Below are positions 8,123 to 15,842 of a stretch of 16,979 nucleotides of DNA, one piece after another. The position numbers were made by a program, and so were the translations under genes. This DNA comes from an uncultured Clostridia bacterium. Lineage in GTDB: Bacteria; Bacillota; Clostridia; Saccharofermentanales; DTU023. The stretch is taken from positions 1 through 16,979 of the forward strand of contig CAMYEY010000023.1 of assembly GCA_947254895.1 (NCBI GenBank), read 5' to 3'. The notes below the pieces were generated by a model. The model did not search any database. It saw nothing but the letters and a program-made list of their open reading frames with translations, and was not told the origin of the DNA. Within the stretch, counting starts at the first letter, position 1; each line of letters starts with the position of its first letter.

Positions 8123-8142
8123 GTAAAAACCGGTAAAAACGG
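8123..8142. repeat. Tandem decamer pair between cinA and recA
   Basis: GTAAAAACCG is followed directly by GTAAAAACGG (nine of ten bases identical), just after the cinA stop and upstream of the recA promoter. Two copies only; no known element recognised. Confidence 0.5.
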
Positions 8143-8147
8143 GAATT

Positions 8148-9428
8148 CTAAGCTTGTAAGATCTCCAGGCCGATGTGGTAAGCCCTAAGAGCAGCCACCA
8201 GTCTAACCTTTTCCCGGTTACCTTTAATAAGGTGTTTTTTCACCATGGCCTTCCCCTTATAGACAGCCGCCACATAAACGGTTCCCACAGGTTTGTCAGG
8301 ACTACCACCGCTTGGACCGGCTATTCCAGTAACAGATATGCCCAAGTCTGTATTGAGCTTTTCTGCAACACCCCTAGCCATAGCGAGGGCGCAGGCCTCA
8401 CTAACAGCCCCTTCAGTTGCCAATATTTGTGGGTCTACCCCGAGAACTTCTACTTTTACCCGGTTACTATAAGAAACGACAGCCCCCTGATAAACCTCAG
8501 AAACCCCTGGTATTTGGCCAAATTGTGAAGATATGAGACCAGCAGTACAGGATTCAGCAAAACTCACAGTCTCTCCTCTGCTTTTTAGTCTGTCATAGAC
8601 CACTTGAGGGAGGCTACGCTTGCCATCCTCGTACACATATTGTCCCAGGCGGCGATACACCTCATCTGCAAGCTCTCCCAAGCGGTCAGCTTCCGGTTCA
8701 CTTCTATCAAAACGCTGAGTAAGGCGGAAACAAACTTCCCCGGGTGATGCATAAGGAGCTAGGGTTGGATTTTTTTGACCATCTATTAAATCACGAACCT
8801 TCATCTCAGCATCGGATTCACCAATTCCTATCAGGTGGAGAAAACGGTGTTTAAAGGTATATTTGGTTCTCGCTTTGAGCCAAGGTGCCAGATGTTCCTC
8901 AAACATAGGCTTAAGTTCACTCGGTGGGCCTGGCAAACAGGCTATAGCCTTAGTTTGTCCCTGGTAGGAAAAGGTCATGATAGCTCCCGGGGCTGTACCA
9001 TTGTTATTCGTCATGATATAGGCACCCTCAGGCAGCATAGCCTGCTTCCAATTGTTGGCAGAAGGAGTCCTGTTGGAACTTAAAAAATATTCAGCTATCC
9101 TGGCCTCTGAATCCGGATCTAAGACTAACTCTTTACCTGCTAACTTGGCCGAATATTGCATTGTTATGTCATCAGCCGTTGGTCCTAAACCACCCGAAGT
9201 AATGACCAGGTCAGCCCTAGTCAAGGCACGAGCTAGGGTTTCACTTAAGCGGTCAGGGTTATCTCCAACCACAGTCTGATAATAGGAATTAATACCTAAG
9301 AGAGTAAGCTGACCCGCCAAATAATGAGCGTTGCTATTCATAGTCTGTCCAATGAGAAGCTCTGTGCCAACGGCAACAATCTCAGCTGTCTCAATTAAAA
9401 ATCCCATATTTTCTTGTTTTTTATCCAT
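8148..9428 (-). CDS. cinA: CinA family protein (competence/damage-inducible; nicotinamide-nucleotide amidase)
   Basis: Two-domain CinA. The N-terminal COG1058-type domain (about 10-180) resembles molybdopterin-binding MoaB-like folds and shows EIVAVGTELLIGQTMNSN and SGGLGPTADDIT (78-89). The C-terminal domain (about 272-426) is the PncC-like NMN deamidase, with AESCTAGLIS (291-300), GAVVSYSNRVK and TGIAGPSGGS (367-376). The family recycles nicotinamide mononucleotide and pyridine nucleotide by-products; in several Firmicutes cinA is co-transcribed with recA. Length 426 is near the usual 410-420. ATG 9428 is preferred over the internal ATG at 9407 because AGAGG lies six to seven bases upstream. 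No terminator separates it from recA, so read-through is likely. Confidence 0.96.
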   Translation of the reverse strand: MDKKQENMGFLIETAEIVAVGTELLIGQTMNSNAHYLAGQLTLLGINSYYQTVVGDNPDRLSETLARALTRADLVITSGGLGPTADDITMQYSAKLAGKELVLDPDSEARIAEYFLSSNRTPSANNWKQAMLPEGAYIMTNNNGTAPGAIMTFSYQGQTKAIACLPGPPSELKPMFEEHLAPWLKARTKYTFKHRFLHLIGIGESDAEMKVRDLIDGQKNPTLAPYASPGEVCFRLTQRFDRSEPEADRLGELADEVYRRLGQYVYEDGKRSLPQVVYDRLKSRGETVSFAESCTAGLISSQFGQIPGVSEVYQGAVVSYSNRVKVEVLGVDPQILATEGAVSEACALAMARGVAEKLNTDLGISVTGIAGPSGGSPDKPVGTVYVAAVYKGKAMVKKHLIKGNREKVRLVAALRAYHIGLEILQA

Positions 9429-9494
9429 TTTAAAGCCTCTTTATCTAGTTCTTTAATTTTTCTGAAACACAACTTGAATAAACTTTTTAAACAT

Positions 9495-9523
9495 AGGCTG
9501 GGCCCTCAACTCAGGCCAAGCTT
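9495..9523 (-). terminator. Weak hairpin after folD
   Basis: Minus-strand AAGCTTGGCC can pair with GGCCCAGCCT around a nine-base loop, with two mismatches, a few bases after the folD stop. Only a poor T-rich tract follows (TATGTTTAAAAAGTTT), so it is at best a weak terminator. The rest of the 97-bp folD-cinA gap shows no convincing promoter. Confidence 0.3.
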
Positions 9524-9525
9524 CC

Positions 9526-10395
9526 CTAAGTCCAGTCCGGCTCAAGCCCATGCCGCATCAGGTAAGCATTCAGGCTGTTGGTCAAGAGCATGGCTATTGT
9601 CATCGGCCCTACCCCTCCCGGAACAGGGCTAATAGCTGAAACCCTATCAACCACTTGGTCAAAGGCTACATCTCCGGTCAACTTTCCATCCGGTCCACGG
9701 TTTATCGATACATCAATGATAACCTGCTGAGAGTTTGTACAGCTAGCATCGATGAGTCCGGGCTGGCCGGCAGAACTGATGATAAGGTCTGACTGTCTGG
9801 CTATTTCCGGCAGGTTTTTGGTCCGGGAATGGGCCATCGTCACAGTACAATTTTCCCGCAAAAGCAAAAGAGACACTGGCTTACCCACTATATTGGACCG
9901 ACCGATAACCAGGGCATTTTTCCCCTCAAAATCGAACGGGATGGACTTGAGCATGTAGAGGATCCCGGCAGGCGTGCAAGGTAACAGGCACTTTTCACCG
10001 GTAAGCAAGCGTCCGGCATTGATGGGGTGAAAGCCATCTACATCTTTAGCAGGGTCAATCGCCGCAATAACGGCCTTATCTGAGATGTGCTTTGGCAAAG
10101 GAAGTTGGCAAAGGATACCATCAACCTCGGGGTCTTGGTTTAAAGAGTCGATCAAGCGCAAAACTTCTTCCTGGCCCACCTCCTCTTTAAGTCTATGGAT
10201 CGTAGAAACAAGGCCCACTTCTTCACAGGCTTTTGCCTTATTTCTGACGTATATCTTGGACGCCGGATCTTCTCCTAGTAAAATGACATGAATACTCGGC
10301 CTCCTATAACCACCTTGGGCTAAACGAAGAATTTTCTCCTTCAGCTCTCCTCTTAAACGGGCTGCTAGTTTTTTTCCATCAATAATTTGTCCCAT
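9526..10395 (-). CDS. folD: Bifunctional methylenetetrahydrofolate dehydrogenase/cyclohydrolase
   Basis: Interconverts 5,10-methylene-THF and 10-formyl-THF (NADP-dependent dehydrogenase plus cyclohydrolase), feeding purine and formyl-methionine synthesis. The 289 residues carry all family blocks: Y49 and K53 in IYVRNKAKACEEVG, QLPLP (97-101), KDVDGFHP (117-124), PCTPAG (139-144), the Rossmann motif GRSNIVGKP (165-173) and PVPGGVGPMT (257-266). Length is typical. ATG 10395 matches the family N-terminus; only a weak GAGA-type Shine-Dalgarno precedes it. It lies 70 bp after ftsK; that gap is AT-rich without a convincing promoter. Confidence 0.98.
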   Translation of the reverse strand: MGQIIDGKKLAARLRGELKEKILRLAQGGYRRPSIHVILLGEDPASKIYVRNKAKACEEVGLVSTIHRLKEEVGQEEVLRLIDSLNQDPEVDGILCQLPLPKHISDKAVIAAIDPAKDVDGFHPINAGRLLTGEKCLLPCTPAGILYMLKSIPFDFEGKNALVIGRSNIVGKPVSLLLLRENCTVTMAHSRTKNLPEIARQSDLIISSAGQPGLIDASCTNSQQVIIDVSINRGPDGKLTGDVAFDQVVDRVSAISPVPGGVGPMTIAMLLTNSLNAYLMRHGLEPDWT

Positions 10396-10465
10396 TATCT
10401 CAATCTCGCAATTTACACTTAATAACTTATTTTACTTTATCTGACAGCGTGATTTAGGCTAAAAC

Positions 10466-13273
10466 TTACTCTAGGTCTTCACCATCCGGCTCATTCTCAG
10501 CATTGAGGTACTCTGCCATGGTAATCAGGACCTTCCGGGGTTTACTGCCTTCCGGCGGTCCCACAAAACCTAACTCATGCAGACGGTCGATCAGGCGGGC
10601 AGCCCTGGGGTAACCGATGCTAAGTCTCCTCTGGAGGAGGGAGATCGATGCATACTCGGACTCGATCACCAGACGGAGAGCATCATCTAGTAGCTCATCT
10701 TCTTCCTCTTCCTGGTTAACACCGGGACTGATCCCACCGGAAGCTGAAGCCACATTTTCCATGGCCTGGGCAACCGTTTCATCATAATCAGTCTCATAAT
10801 AATCTTTGAGGAACTTGGTCACCCTATCAACCTCAGCATCAGTGATAAAGGCACCCTGTCCCCTGAGAGGCTTAGCTGCACTTTGGGGATAATAAAGCAT
10901 ATCACCCTTACCCAAGAGTTTTTCCGCTCCCCCCATATCCAAGATGGTTCTTGAGTCAACTTGGGAAGCCACGGTAAAGGCAATCCTGGATGGAATATTG
11001 GCCTTGATAACCCCGGTAATAACGTCAACCGACGGCCGCTGGGTGGCAATAATCAAATGGATACCGGCAGCCCTGGCCATAGCAGTCAACCTTGCAATTG
11101 CATCCTCCACCTCAGTCGGTGTTGTCGCCATCAGGTCGCTCAACTCGTCAATGATGATAACAATAGCCGGCAATTTTTCACCCTCTACCTGACCGGACTC
11201 CACTAAACTGTTGTAGGCCGTAAAGTCACGGACTGAATTATCGGCAAATTTCTGATAGCGGTCTTCCATCTCAGAGATAGCCCAGTTAAGGGCCCCATAG
11301 GCTTTTTTGGGGTTGGTGACAACAGGCTGGAGGAGGTGGGGAATACCATTGTAGATATTGAGTTCAACCACCTTAGGGTCAATCATAATCAGGCGAAGGT
11401 CTTGGGGACCTGACCGATAAAGTAGAGAAATAATAATCGCATTGATACAAACCGATTTACCCGAACCTGTCGCACCTGCAATCAACAAGTGGGGCATCTT
11501 GGCCAGGTCACAAAGAATTTCATTGCCCTGGATATCTCGCCCAATCCCTGCTGTGAGAACTGACTTATTGTCCTTAAAAGCCTTTGATCTAATAATCCCG
11601 CCTAAAAAGACAGGGCTGGTTTCTTTATTTGGAATCTCTATTCCTATAGCAGACTTACCCGGAATGGGGGCCTCGATCCTAACACCAATAGCGGCTAAGG
11701 CCAAGGCTATATCATCTGCCAAATTTGTAATTCTGGAAACCTTGACCCCGGGTCCCGGCGAAAGCTCAAAACGCGTAATGGTTGGTCCTGTCGTATAATT
11801 TATAACTTGAGCATCTACCCCAAATTCTTTCAGGGTTTGTTCCAGCCTTGCGCCGAGCTGCTTGATTTCCTGGATGCTTTCTTCGTCCTGTTTGAGGCTG
11901 GGCTGGTCTGCCAAGAGATTTGGATCCGGTGGGATATAGCTATCTGTCAAAGACAATTGCTTACCCTTTTTGCGGTAGTCCGTTTTGGTGGAAGTAGCAG
12001 GCACATCCGACCTATCCTCCCAATGGGCTCTACCTTGGTCCTCTATAATCTCAAGATCAGCCTCTGGAATATCTGCTGAAAGCTGGTCCGGCCGCTCCTG
12101 CTCAGCTGTATCTTTCAGGCCTAATTTTCTGATACTAGTTTGGCTTTTTGGCTCAAATCCCTCATTCCCCTCTGCTAACTCTATTGGCCTTGTCTCGGAA
12201 GCTTCTATCGGCGGCACTTCTACCGAACGACCTACTTTGGTCTCAGGCCTCTGCAAGGACTCTACCCCACTGTCGCGGAGGCCGGGAGTTTTTTCTGAAC
12301 CCGCATGCTCTTCGCCTGTAAGTCCCGGAAAAGATAAGCCCGATTGTCCAACAAAGTCACCTTTTGCAGTCCTCCAAGAGCCAGCCGGTAAATCATACTG
12401 AACCTTAAAAGGTTCTCCATAATCCTCCTCCAGGTCTTTTGCCAACTCCTGTTCAGGCCATTCATCGTTTATTTGGCAACCCTCCTCGGCATTTAGGTTT
12501 TTGCTCAAATCATAATCATAACCATCCCTTGGAGTCAGCTTCTCTACGTCAAGCTGGTCTTGATCAGCTTTTAGTTCATCCGGGGCATCTGACTCAGTCC
12601 CTTGGTCCTGCTCCAGATTAGCCTGCTTTTGTTCCAGTCTTTCACGCCTTTTCTCTTCTAACTTCTGCCTGGTTTGTTGAAGAACCTCAGCTGATTTTTT
12701 TAAATATTGGCTATAAGAAATGTCAAAGACAACCACTACCAAAGCCAGGGCCACGGCTAACAAAATAATAATAGCTCCTACCCGACCGGCCACTACCATC
12801 AGTGAAAAGCCCAAAAGTCCGCCCAGCAGGCCACCCGTCCAAGCGGTGTCAGCAGCGACCAAGTTCGGCTTAAGGCCGGACTGCCAAAACACAGATATCG
12901 CTTTAAATGCTGTAGCTTGGCCTTTTACCCGGCTGGCTGCATAGACCTTGTCGAGATCCAAATTAAGGACTGCAACCAGGATCACAGCGGTTAAAAAGAG
13001 GAAGATGGCACAGTTCTTTCTCGTCTTAGATACCTTCCGGGTCTTGGTTAGCAAGCTGTCTATCGCGATAAAAAACAAAAAGAACGGTAGGATATTCACC
13101 GAGTTACCCAAGAGGCCATAGGACAACTTTTGAAACCATTGGCCGAAAAATCCTGTTTTTACTTGAGGTAGCCAAAGGGCTATACCGATCAAGACAGACG
13201 AGGCGAAAAAAAACACTGCGATGATATCCTTTCCCTTCACCTTGTTCTTCTTCTCATACTTAATCTGTGTCAC
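10466..13273 (-). CDS. ftsK: DNA translocase FtsK/SpoIIIE
   Basis: Hexameric membrane-anchored motor that pumps chromosomal DNA through the closing septum. The 935 residues comprise an N-terminal domain with about four membrane segments (16-36, 60-76, 88-104, 146-184). A charged coiled stretch (190-220) leads into a long acidic linker to about 450. The motor follows, with Walker A GATGSGKS (600-607) and Walker B VIIIDELSDL (705-714), and the C-terminal winged-helix gamma domain (about 862-920, ISLLQRRLSIGYPRAARLID) that reads orientation sequences. Whether it acts as FtsK or as sporulation SpoIIIE cannot be decided from sequence. The start is GTG 13273, supported by GGGGGAGG six bases upstream; it overlaps the NUDIX gene by 14 bp. 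Confidence 0.96.
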   Translation of the reverse strand: MTQIKYEKKNKVKGKDIIAVFFFASSVLIGIALWLPQVKTGFFGQWFQKLSYGLLGNSVNILPFFLFFIAIDSLLTKTRKVSKTRKNCAIFLFLTAVILVAVLNLDLDKVYAASRVKGQATAFKAISVFWQSGLKPNLVAADTAWTGGLLGGLLGFSLMVVAGRVGAIIILLAVALALVVVVFDISYSQYLKKSAEVLQQTRQKLEEKRRERLEQKQANLEQDQGTESDAPDELKADQDQLDVEKLTPRDGYDYDLSKNLNAEEGCQINDEWPEQELAKDLEEDYGEPFKVQYDLPAGSWRTAKGDFVGQSGLSFPGLTGEEHAGSEKTPGLRDSGVESLQRPETKVGRSVEVPPIEASETRPIELAEGNEGFEPKSQTSIRKLGLKDTAEQERPDQLSADIPEADLEIIEDQGRAHWEDRSDVPATSTKTDYRKKGKQLSLTDSYIPPDPNLLADQPSLKQDEESIQEIKQLGARLEQTLKEFGVDAQVINYTTGPTITRFELSPGPGVKVSRITNLADDIALALAAIGVRIEAPIPGKSAIGIEIPNKETSPVFLGGIIRSKAFKDNKSVLTAGIGRDIQGNEILCDLAKMPHLLIAGATGSGKSVCINAIIISLLYRSGPQDLRLIMIDPKVVELNIYNGIPHLLQPVVTNPKKAYGALNWAISEMEDRYQKFADNSVRDFTAYNSLVESGQVEGEKLPAIVIIIDELSDLMATTPTEVEDAIARLTAMARAAGIHLIIATQRPSVDVITGVIKANIPSRIAFTVASQVDSRTILDMGGAEKLLGKGDMLYYPQSAAKPLRGQGAFITDAEVDRVTKFLKDYYETDYDETVAQAMENVASASGGISPGVNQEEEEDELLDDALRLVIESEYASISLLQRRLSIGYPRAARLIDRLHELGFVGPPEGSKPRKVLITMAEYLNAENEPDGEDLE

Positions 13274-13871
13274 GACCAGCCTCCCCCAAAAGTTTTTCGG
13301 TTAAAAGGATACCGATTATCGTCTTAGCGTCAATAATTTCCCCCGTCATAACCATGTGTACAGCATCCTCCAGGGGAATTTGCTTAACTCTTAAAAACTC
13401 GCCCGGGTCCAGCTTGTTTTTCCCAAGTTTAATATTCCGGACCAGGTAGATCTTAATCAACTCACTGGAATATCCCGGCGTCGGGTAAAATTCCGTCAGC
13501 AGTTGCCAATCTCCTGCCGTCACCCCTAACTCTTCCCTGGCTTCTCTCCGGGCACAAAGCAGGTGGTCTTCATCCTTTTCCAGCTTACCTGCCGGCAGTT
13601 CCAACATTTCCAGCCCCGGTGAGATCCGGTACTGTTCAACCAAATAAAGGTTACGGTCAGAATCTAGTGCAACGACACAAGCTCCCCCAAAGTGGTGGAC
13701 TATTTCTCTACTGGACTTGCTCCCATCAGGTAACCTGACCTGAGCTAATTCGACCTGGAAAACTCTCCCTCTAAAGGGAGTTTCACTAGCAATTTTCTCT
13801 TCTAAAAATTCAAATTTTCTTTGTTTATATTTATCTTGTTTGGACATTTTAATTTCAGCCTTTTCCAGCAT
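13260..13871 (-). CDS. NUDIX hydrolase, ADP-ribose pyrophosphatase type
   Basis: Hydrolyses nucleoside diphosphates linked to another moiety, most likely ADP-ribose to AMP and ribose 5-phosphate. The perfect Nudix box GX5EX7REUXEEXGU lies at 95-117 (G95, E101, REAREELGV 109-117). FYPTPGYSSE follows at 128-137; a proline about 15 residues past the box is a mark of ADP-ribose pyrophosphatases. The preceding LVEQYRISPGLEMLELPAG is also characteristic of that group. Length 203 is usual for this subfamily. The start is uncertain: ATG 13871, ten bases after rnhA, has no clear Shine-Dalgarno; ATG 13847 (MSKQDKYK) has AAGG eleven bases upstream. It overlaps ftsK. Substrate is inferred from motif, not proven. 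Confidence 0.92.
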   Translation of the reverse strand: MLEKAEIKMSKQDKYKQRKFEFLEEKIASETPFRGRVFQVELAQVRLPDGSKSSREIVHHFGGACVVALDSDRNLYLVEQYRISPGLEMLELPAGKLEKDEDHLLCARREAREELGVTAGDWQLLTEFYPTPGYSSELIKIYLVRNIKLGKNKLDPGEFLRVKQIPLEDAVHMVMTGEIIDAKTIIGILLTEKLLGEAGRDTD

Positions 13872-13881
13872 GCTCGTAAGA

Positions 13882-14328
13882 TTAGCGGTTTTTTTCTATC
13901 TCACCAACTGCTAAGCGGTCGCAACGATTATTGTAGGCATTTGTCGCATGACCCTTTACCCAGATCCAATCAACCTGGTGTTGTTGACTCAAAGTGAGGA
14001 GCTCTTGCCAGAGGTCTGAATTGCTAACGGGCTGTTTAGTTGAATTACGCCAGCCATTACTCTGCCACTTATCCAGCCATTTTTCTGTGAAAGCTTTAAC
14101 CAGGTAAGCTGAGTCACTATACAACTCCACCTTGCAAGGACGATTCAGGGCTTCCAAAGCCTTAACCGCAGCAGTCAACTCCATCCGGTTATTGGTTGTA
14201 TTGGCTTCAAAACCGGATAGCTCTTTTTCATACTGGCCCAACTTTAAAATGGCTGCCCAGCCTCCGGGTCCCGGATTACCTGAACAGGCCCCATCAGTAT
14301 AGATTACAACCTTATTTTGATCCTGCAT
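13882..14328 (-). CDS. rnhA: Ribonuclease HI
   Basis: Degrades the RNA strand of RNA-DNA hybrids (R-loops, primers). Starting at ATG 14328 gives 148 residues beginning MQDQNKVVIYTDGACSGNPG. The catalytic set is complete: D12 in YTDGACSGN, E50 in NNRMELTAA, D72 in YSDSAYLV, and H127 and D137 in the WVKGHATNAYNNRCDRLA block (numbered from this start). I choose 14328 over ATG triplets at 14355-14361 because AGGAG (14334-14338) lies five bases upstream, the family begins here, and a candidate extended -10 box overlaps the upstream ATGs. It heads the minus-strand run, with the NUDIX gene ten bases downstream, and is divergent from the CofE-like gene. Confidence 0.96.
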   Translation of the reverse strand: MQDQNKVVIYTDGACSGNPGPGGWAAILKLGQYEKELSGFEANTTNNRMELTAAVKALEALNRPCKVELYSDSAYLVKAFTEKWLDKWQSNGWRNSTKQPVSNSDLWQELLTLSQQHQVDWIWVKGHATNAYNNRCDRLAVGEIEKNR

Positions 14329-14356
14329 GCTTGCTCCTAATCTCTCATTATTCATC

Positions 14357-14365
14357 ATCATAACA
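14357..14365 (-). promoter_or_regulatory. Candidate extended -10 promoter of rnhA
   Basis: The minus strand reads TGT followed by TATGAT (14357-14362), fitting an extended -10 (TGnTATAAT) with one mismatch. No good -35 was found, which extended -10 promoters can tolerate. Start of transcription would be near 14350, giving a leader of about 20 bases before the rnhA ATG. Confidence 0.4.
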
Positions 14366-14413
14366 CACTTACCTTGGTCAGTTTAGGGAGAGTTTTGGAT
14401 ATTTTCAAGAAAT

Positions 14414-14443
14414 TTGTGCAATTGAAAAATATAGGGGTATAAT
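14414..14443 (+). promoter_or_regulatory. Candidate promoter of the CofE-like gene, with inverted repeat over the -10
   Basis: TTGTGC (14414-14419) and a perfect TATAAT (14438-14443) are 18 bp apart, about 70 bp before the start codon. The -10 sits inside an imperfect inverted repeat, GGGGTAT-A-ATATCCC (14434-14448), which could be an operator. Confidence 0.6.
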
Positions 14444-14481
14444 ATCCCATGGCTGAAAAATGCTGAAGTCTAATGCAGAAG

Positions 14482-14499
14482 CGACTTAAGTATAAGTCG
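14482..14499 (+). promoter_or_regulatory. Leader hairpin next to the ribosome binding site
   Basis: CGACTTA (14482-14488) and TAAGTCG (14493-14499) form a perfect 7-bp stem with an AGTA loop. It ends three bases before AAGGAG (14503-14508), the ribosome binding site of the CofE-like gene. No T-run follows, so it is not a terminator; it may affect mRNA stability or initiation. Confidence 0.5.
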
Positions 14500-14514
14500 A
14501 GCAAGGAGAAAAAT

Positions 14515-15717
14515 ATGACACGCTACGTTGGAACTGTCGCCCGCGGTGTAAGAGCCCCTATTTTTGATCAAGGTGATGACCTGGTCAGCATGATTCCGGA
14601 CCTCATCATGAACATGATTGAGTCTGAAAACATTAAGGTGCAAGACCGCGATATCGTCAGCATTACAGAATCAGTTGTGGCTAGAACCCAAGGTAACTAC
14701 GCGTCAATTGATGATATTCGAGATGATCTCAAGGCTAAACTGGCCGGCCGGACCGAGCTGGGTTTGAGTTTACCTATCCTCTCCCGTAACCGCTTTTCTA
14801 TCCTCTTAAGAGGAATGGCAGCAGCTGTCGATAAAATCTATATTCAGCTGAGTTTTCCCTCGGATGAAGTAGGCAATCACCTATTTGATGACCAGTTGCT
14901 CATCTCTTCCACGATTAACCCTTGGAATGACGTTTTAACAGAATCAGAGTTCACCGAGGCTTTTGGCAAATCTGTTCACCCTTTCACCGGCATGGACTAT
15001 GTCAAGTTCTACAAAGATATCGTTGAGGAAGCCGGGGCAGAATGTGAAATCATCTTTGCCAATGACTGTCGCAAGATTTTACAATTCACCAAGAATGTCC
15101 TCGTTTGCGACATTCATACCCGTCATCAAAGTATGATTAGACTAAAAGAAGCTGGAGCTGATCTGGTCTTATCCCTAGCTGATATTTTAAACGAAAAATC
15201 TGACAAACACGGTTACAACGAGAACTATGGCTTACTGGGATCTAACAAGGCCAGTGAGACCGTCGTCAAACTCTTCCCCCGTAACTGTCAAGAGCTCGTT
15301 GAAAAAATCGCTGCAGAACTAAAAGCCAGGTCAGGCAAGAACATCGAAGTGATGATTTATGGTGATGGGGCTTTTAAGGACCCGGTTGGCAAAATTTGGG
15401 AATTAGCTGACCCTGTTGTTTCACCGGCCTACACCAAAGGGCTTGAAGGCCAACCCCATGAGCTTAAAATTAAATACCTGGCCGACAGCGACTACAAAGA
15501 TCTTTCCTCTGCCGAAAAGCAAGCAGAAATTGCTAAGCGAATCAAAGCCAAGGATGATGCAGATAGCAAATTGGATAAAGAACTTTCGGAAGGAACAACC
15601 CCCCGTCGCCTAACCGACCTCTTGGGTTCCCTCTCCGACCTGGTCTCCGGCAGTGGTGATAAAGGTACGCCTATCATTTATATCCAAGGCTACTTTGACA
15701 ATTATAGTGACAACTAG
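14515..15717 (+). CDS. CofE-like protein (coenzyme F420-0:L-glutamate ligase family), role unknown
   Basis: A 400-residue protein that I recognise as the Firmicutes branch of the F420-0:gamma-glutamyl ligase family. Archaeal CofE adds glutamate to F420-0 with GTP, but it is shorter (about 250 residues) and no F420 synthesis gene lies here, so that reaction should not be assumed. Conserved-looking blocks, from N- to C-terminus: TRYVGTVARGVRAP (2-15), SITESVVARTQGNY (49-62), LPILSRNRFSILLRG (86-100), NPWNDVLT (135-142), VCDIHTR (197-203), YGLLGSNKA (238-246), YGDGAFKDPVGKIWELADPV (282-301), GTTPRRLTDLLGSL (360-373) and SGSGDKGTPIIYIQGYFDNY (378-397). No signal peptide or membrane segment, so cytosolic. 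The start at 14515 has AAGGAG with six-base spacing; an in-frame ATG at 14473 would extend it through the leader hairpin and is rejected. It is the only plus-strand gene in the window and is monocistronic. Confidence 0.85.
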   Translation: MTRYVGTVARGVRAPIFDQGDDLVSMIPDLIMNMIESENIKVQDRDIVSITESVVARTQGNYASIDDIRDDLKAKLAGRTELGLSLPILSRNRFSILLRGMAAAVDKIYIQLSFPSDEVGNHLFDDQLLISSTINPWNDVLTESEFTEAFGKSVHPFTGMDYVKFYKDIVEEAGAECEIIFANDCRKILQFTKNVLVCDIHTRHQSMIRLKEAGADLVLSLADILNEKSDKHGYNENYGLLGSNKASETVVKLFPRNCQELVEKIAAELKARSGKNIEVMIYGDGAFKDPVGKIWELADPVVSPAYTKGLEGQPHELKIKYLADSDYKDLSSAEKQAEIAKRIKAKDDADSKLDKELSEGTTPRRLTDLLGSLSDLVSGSGDKGTPIIYIQGYFDNYSDN

Positions 15718-15783
15718 GGTTTAAGCCTTCGTTAGAAATGGTCAGAGTCAACTACTAACAAACTCTTCCTGTAAACTGGAAGT

Positions 15784-15821
15784 AAAAAATCCCCGGCAGT
15801 CTAAGCTGTCCGGGGATTTTT
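15784..15821. terminator. Bidirectional intrinsic terminator
   Basis: An A-run (15784-15789) leads into TCCCCGGCAG, a TCTAAG loop, then CTG, a bulged T and CCGGGGA, followed by five T residues. The stem is about 11 bp, and the A/T runs on both flanks let it end transcripts from the CofE-like gene (+) and from the convergent dehydrogenase gene (-). Confidence 0.9.
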
Positions 15822-15842
15822 AGTTGGTCAAATTTCTTATGC

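Noticed and set aside
8175..8528. Plus-strand open frame of about 117 codons opposite cinA
   Set aside because: Lies entirely over the conserved NMN deamidase domain of cinA and resembles no protein family.
10396..10465. Promoter for folD in the ftsK-folD gap
   Set aside because: AT-rich with several TA-containing hexamers but no pair of -35 and -10 at workable spacing.
11442..11798. Plus-strand open frame of about 118 codons opposite the FtsK motor
   Set aside because: Mirror of the conserved Walker A region of ftsK; no start signals and no known domain.
11985..12401. Plus-strand open frame of about 138 codons opposite the FtsK linker
   Set aside because: Antisense shadow of a low-complexity coding region; Ser/Pro-rich composition, no ribosome binding site, no recognisable domain.
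14329..14361. Eleven extra residues at the start of RNase HI (M-M-M-N-N...)
   Set aside because: They overlap a candidate -10 box and the AGGAG site of the better start, and are outside the conserved RNase H fold.
14473..14514. N-terminal extension of the CofE-like gene from an upstream ATG
   Set aside because: The 14 added residues run through the leader hairpin and the ribosome binding site, and the family begins at MTRYVGTVARG; the ATG at 14515 has proper AAGGAG spacing.
15765..15782. Small hairpin CTTCC...GGAAG before the bidirectional terminator
   Set aside because: Only five base pairs with an eight-base unpaired loop and no T-run; the strong terminator just downstream explains termination.
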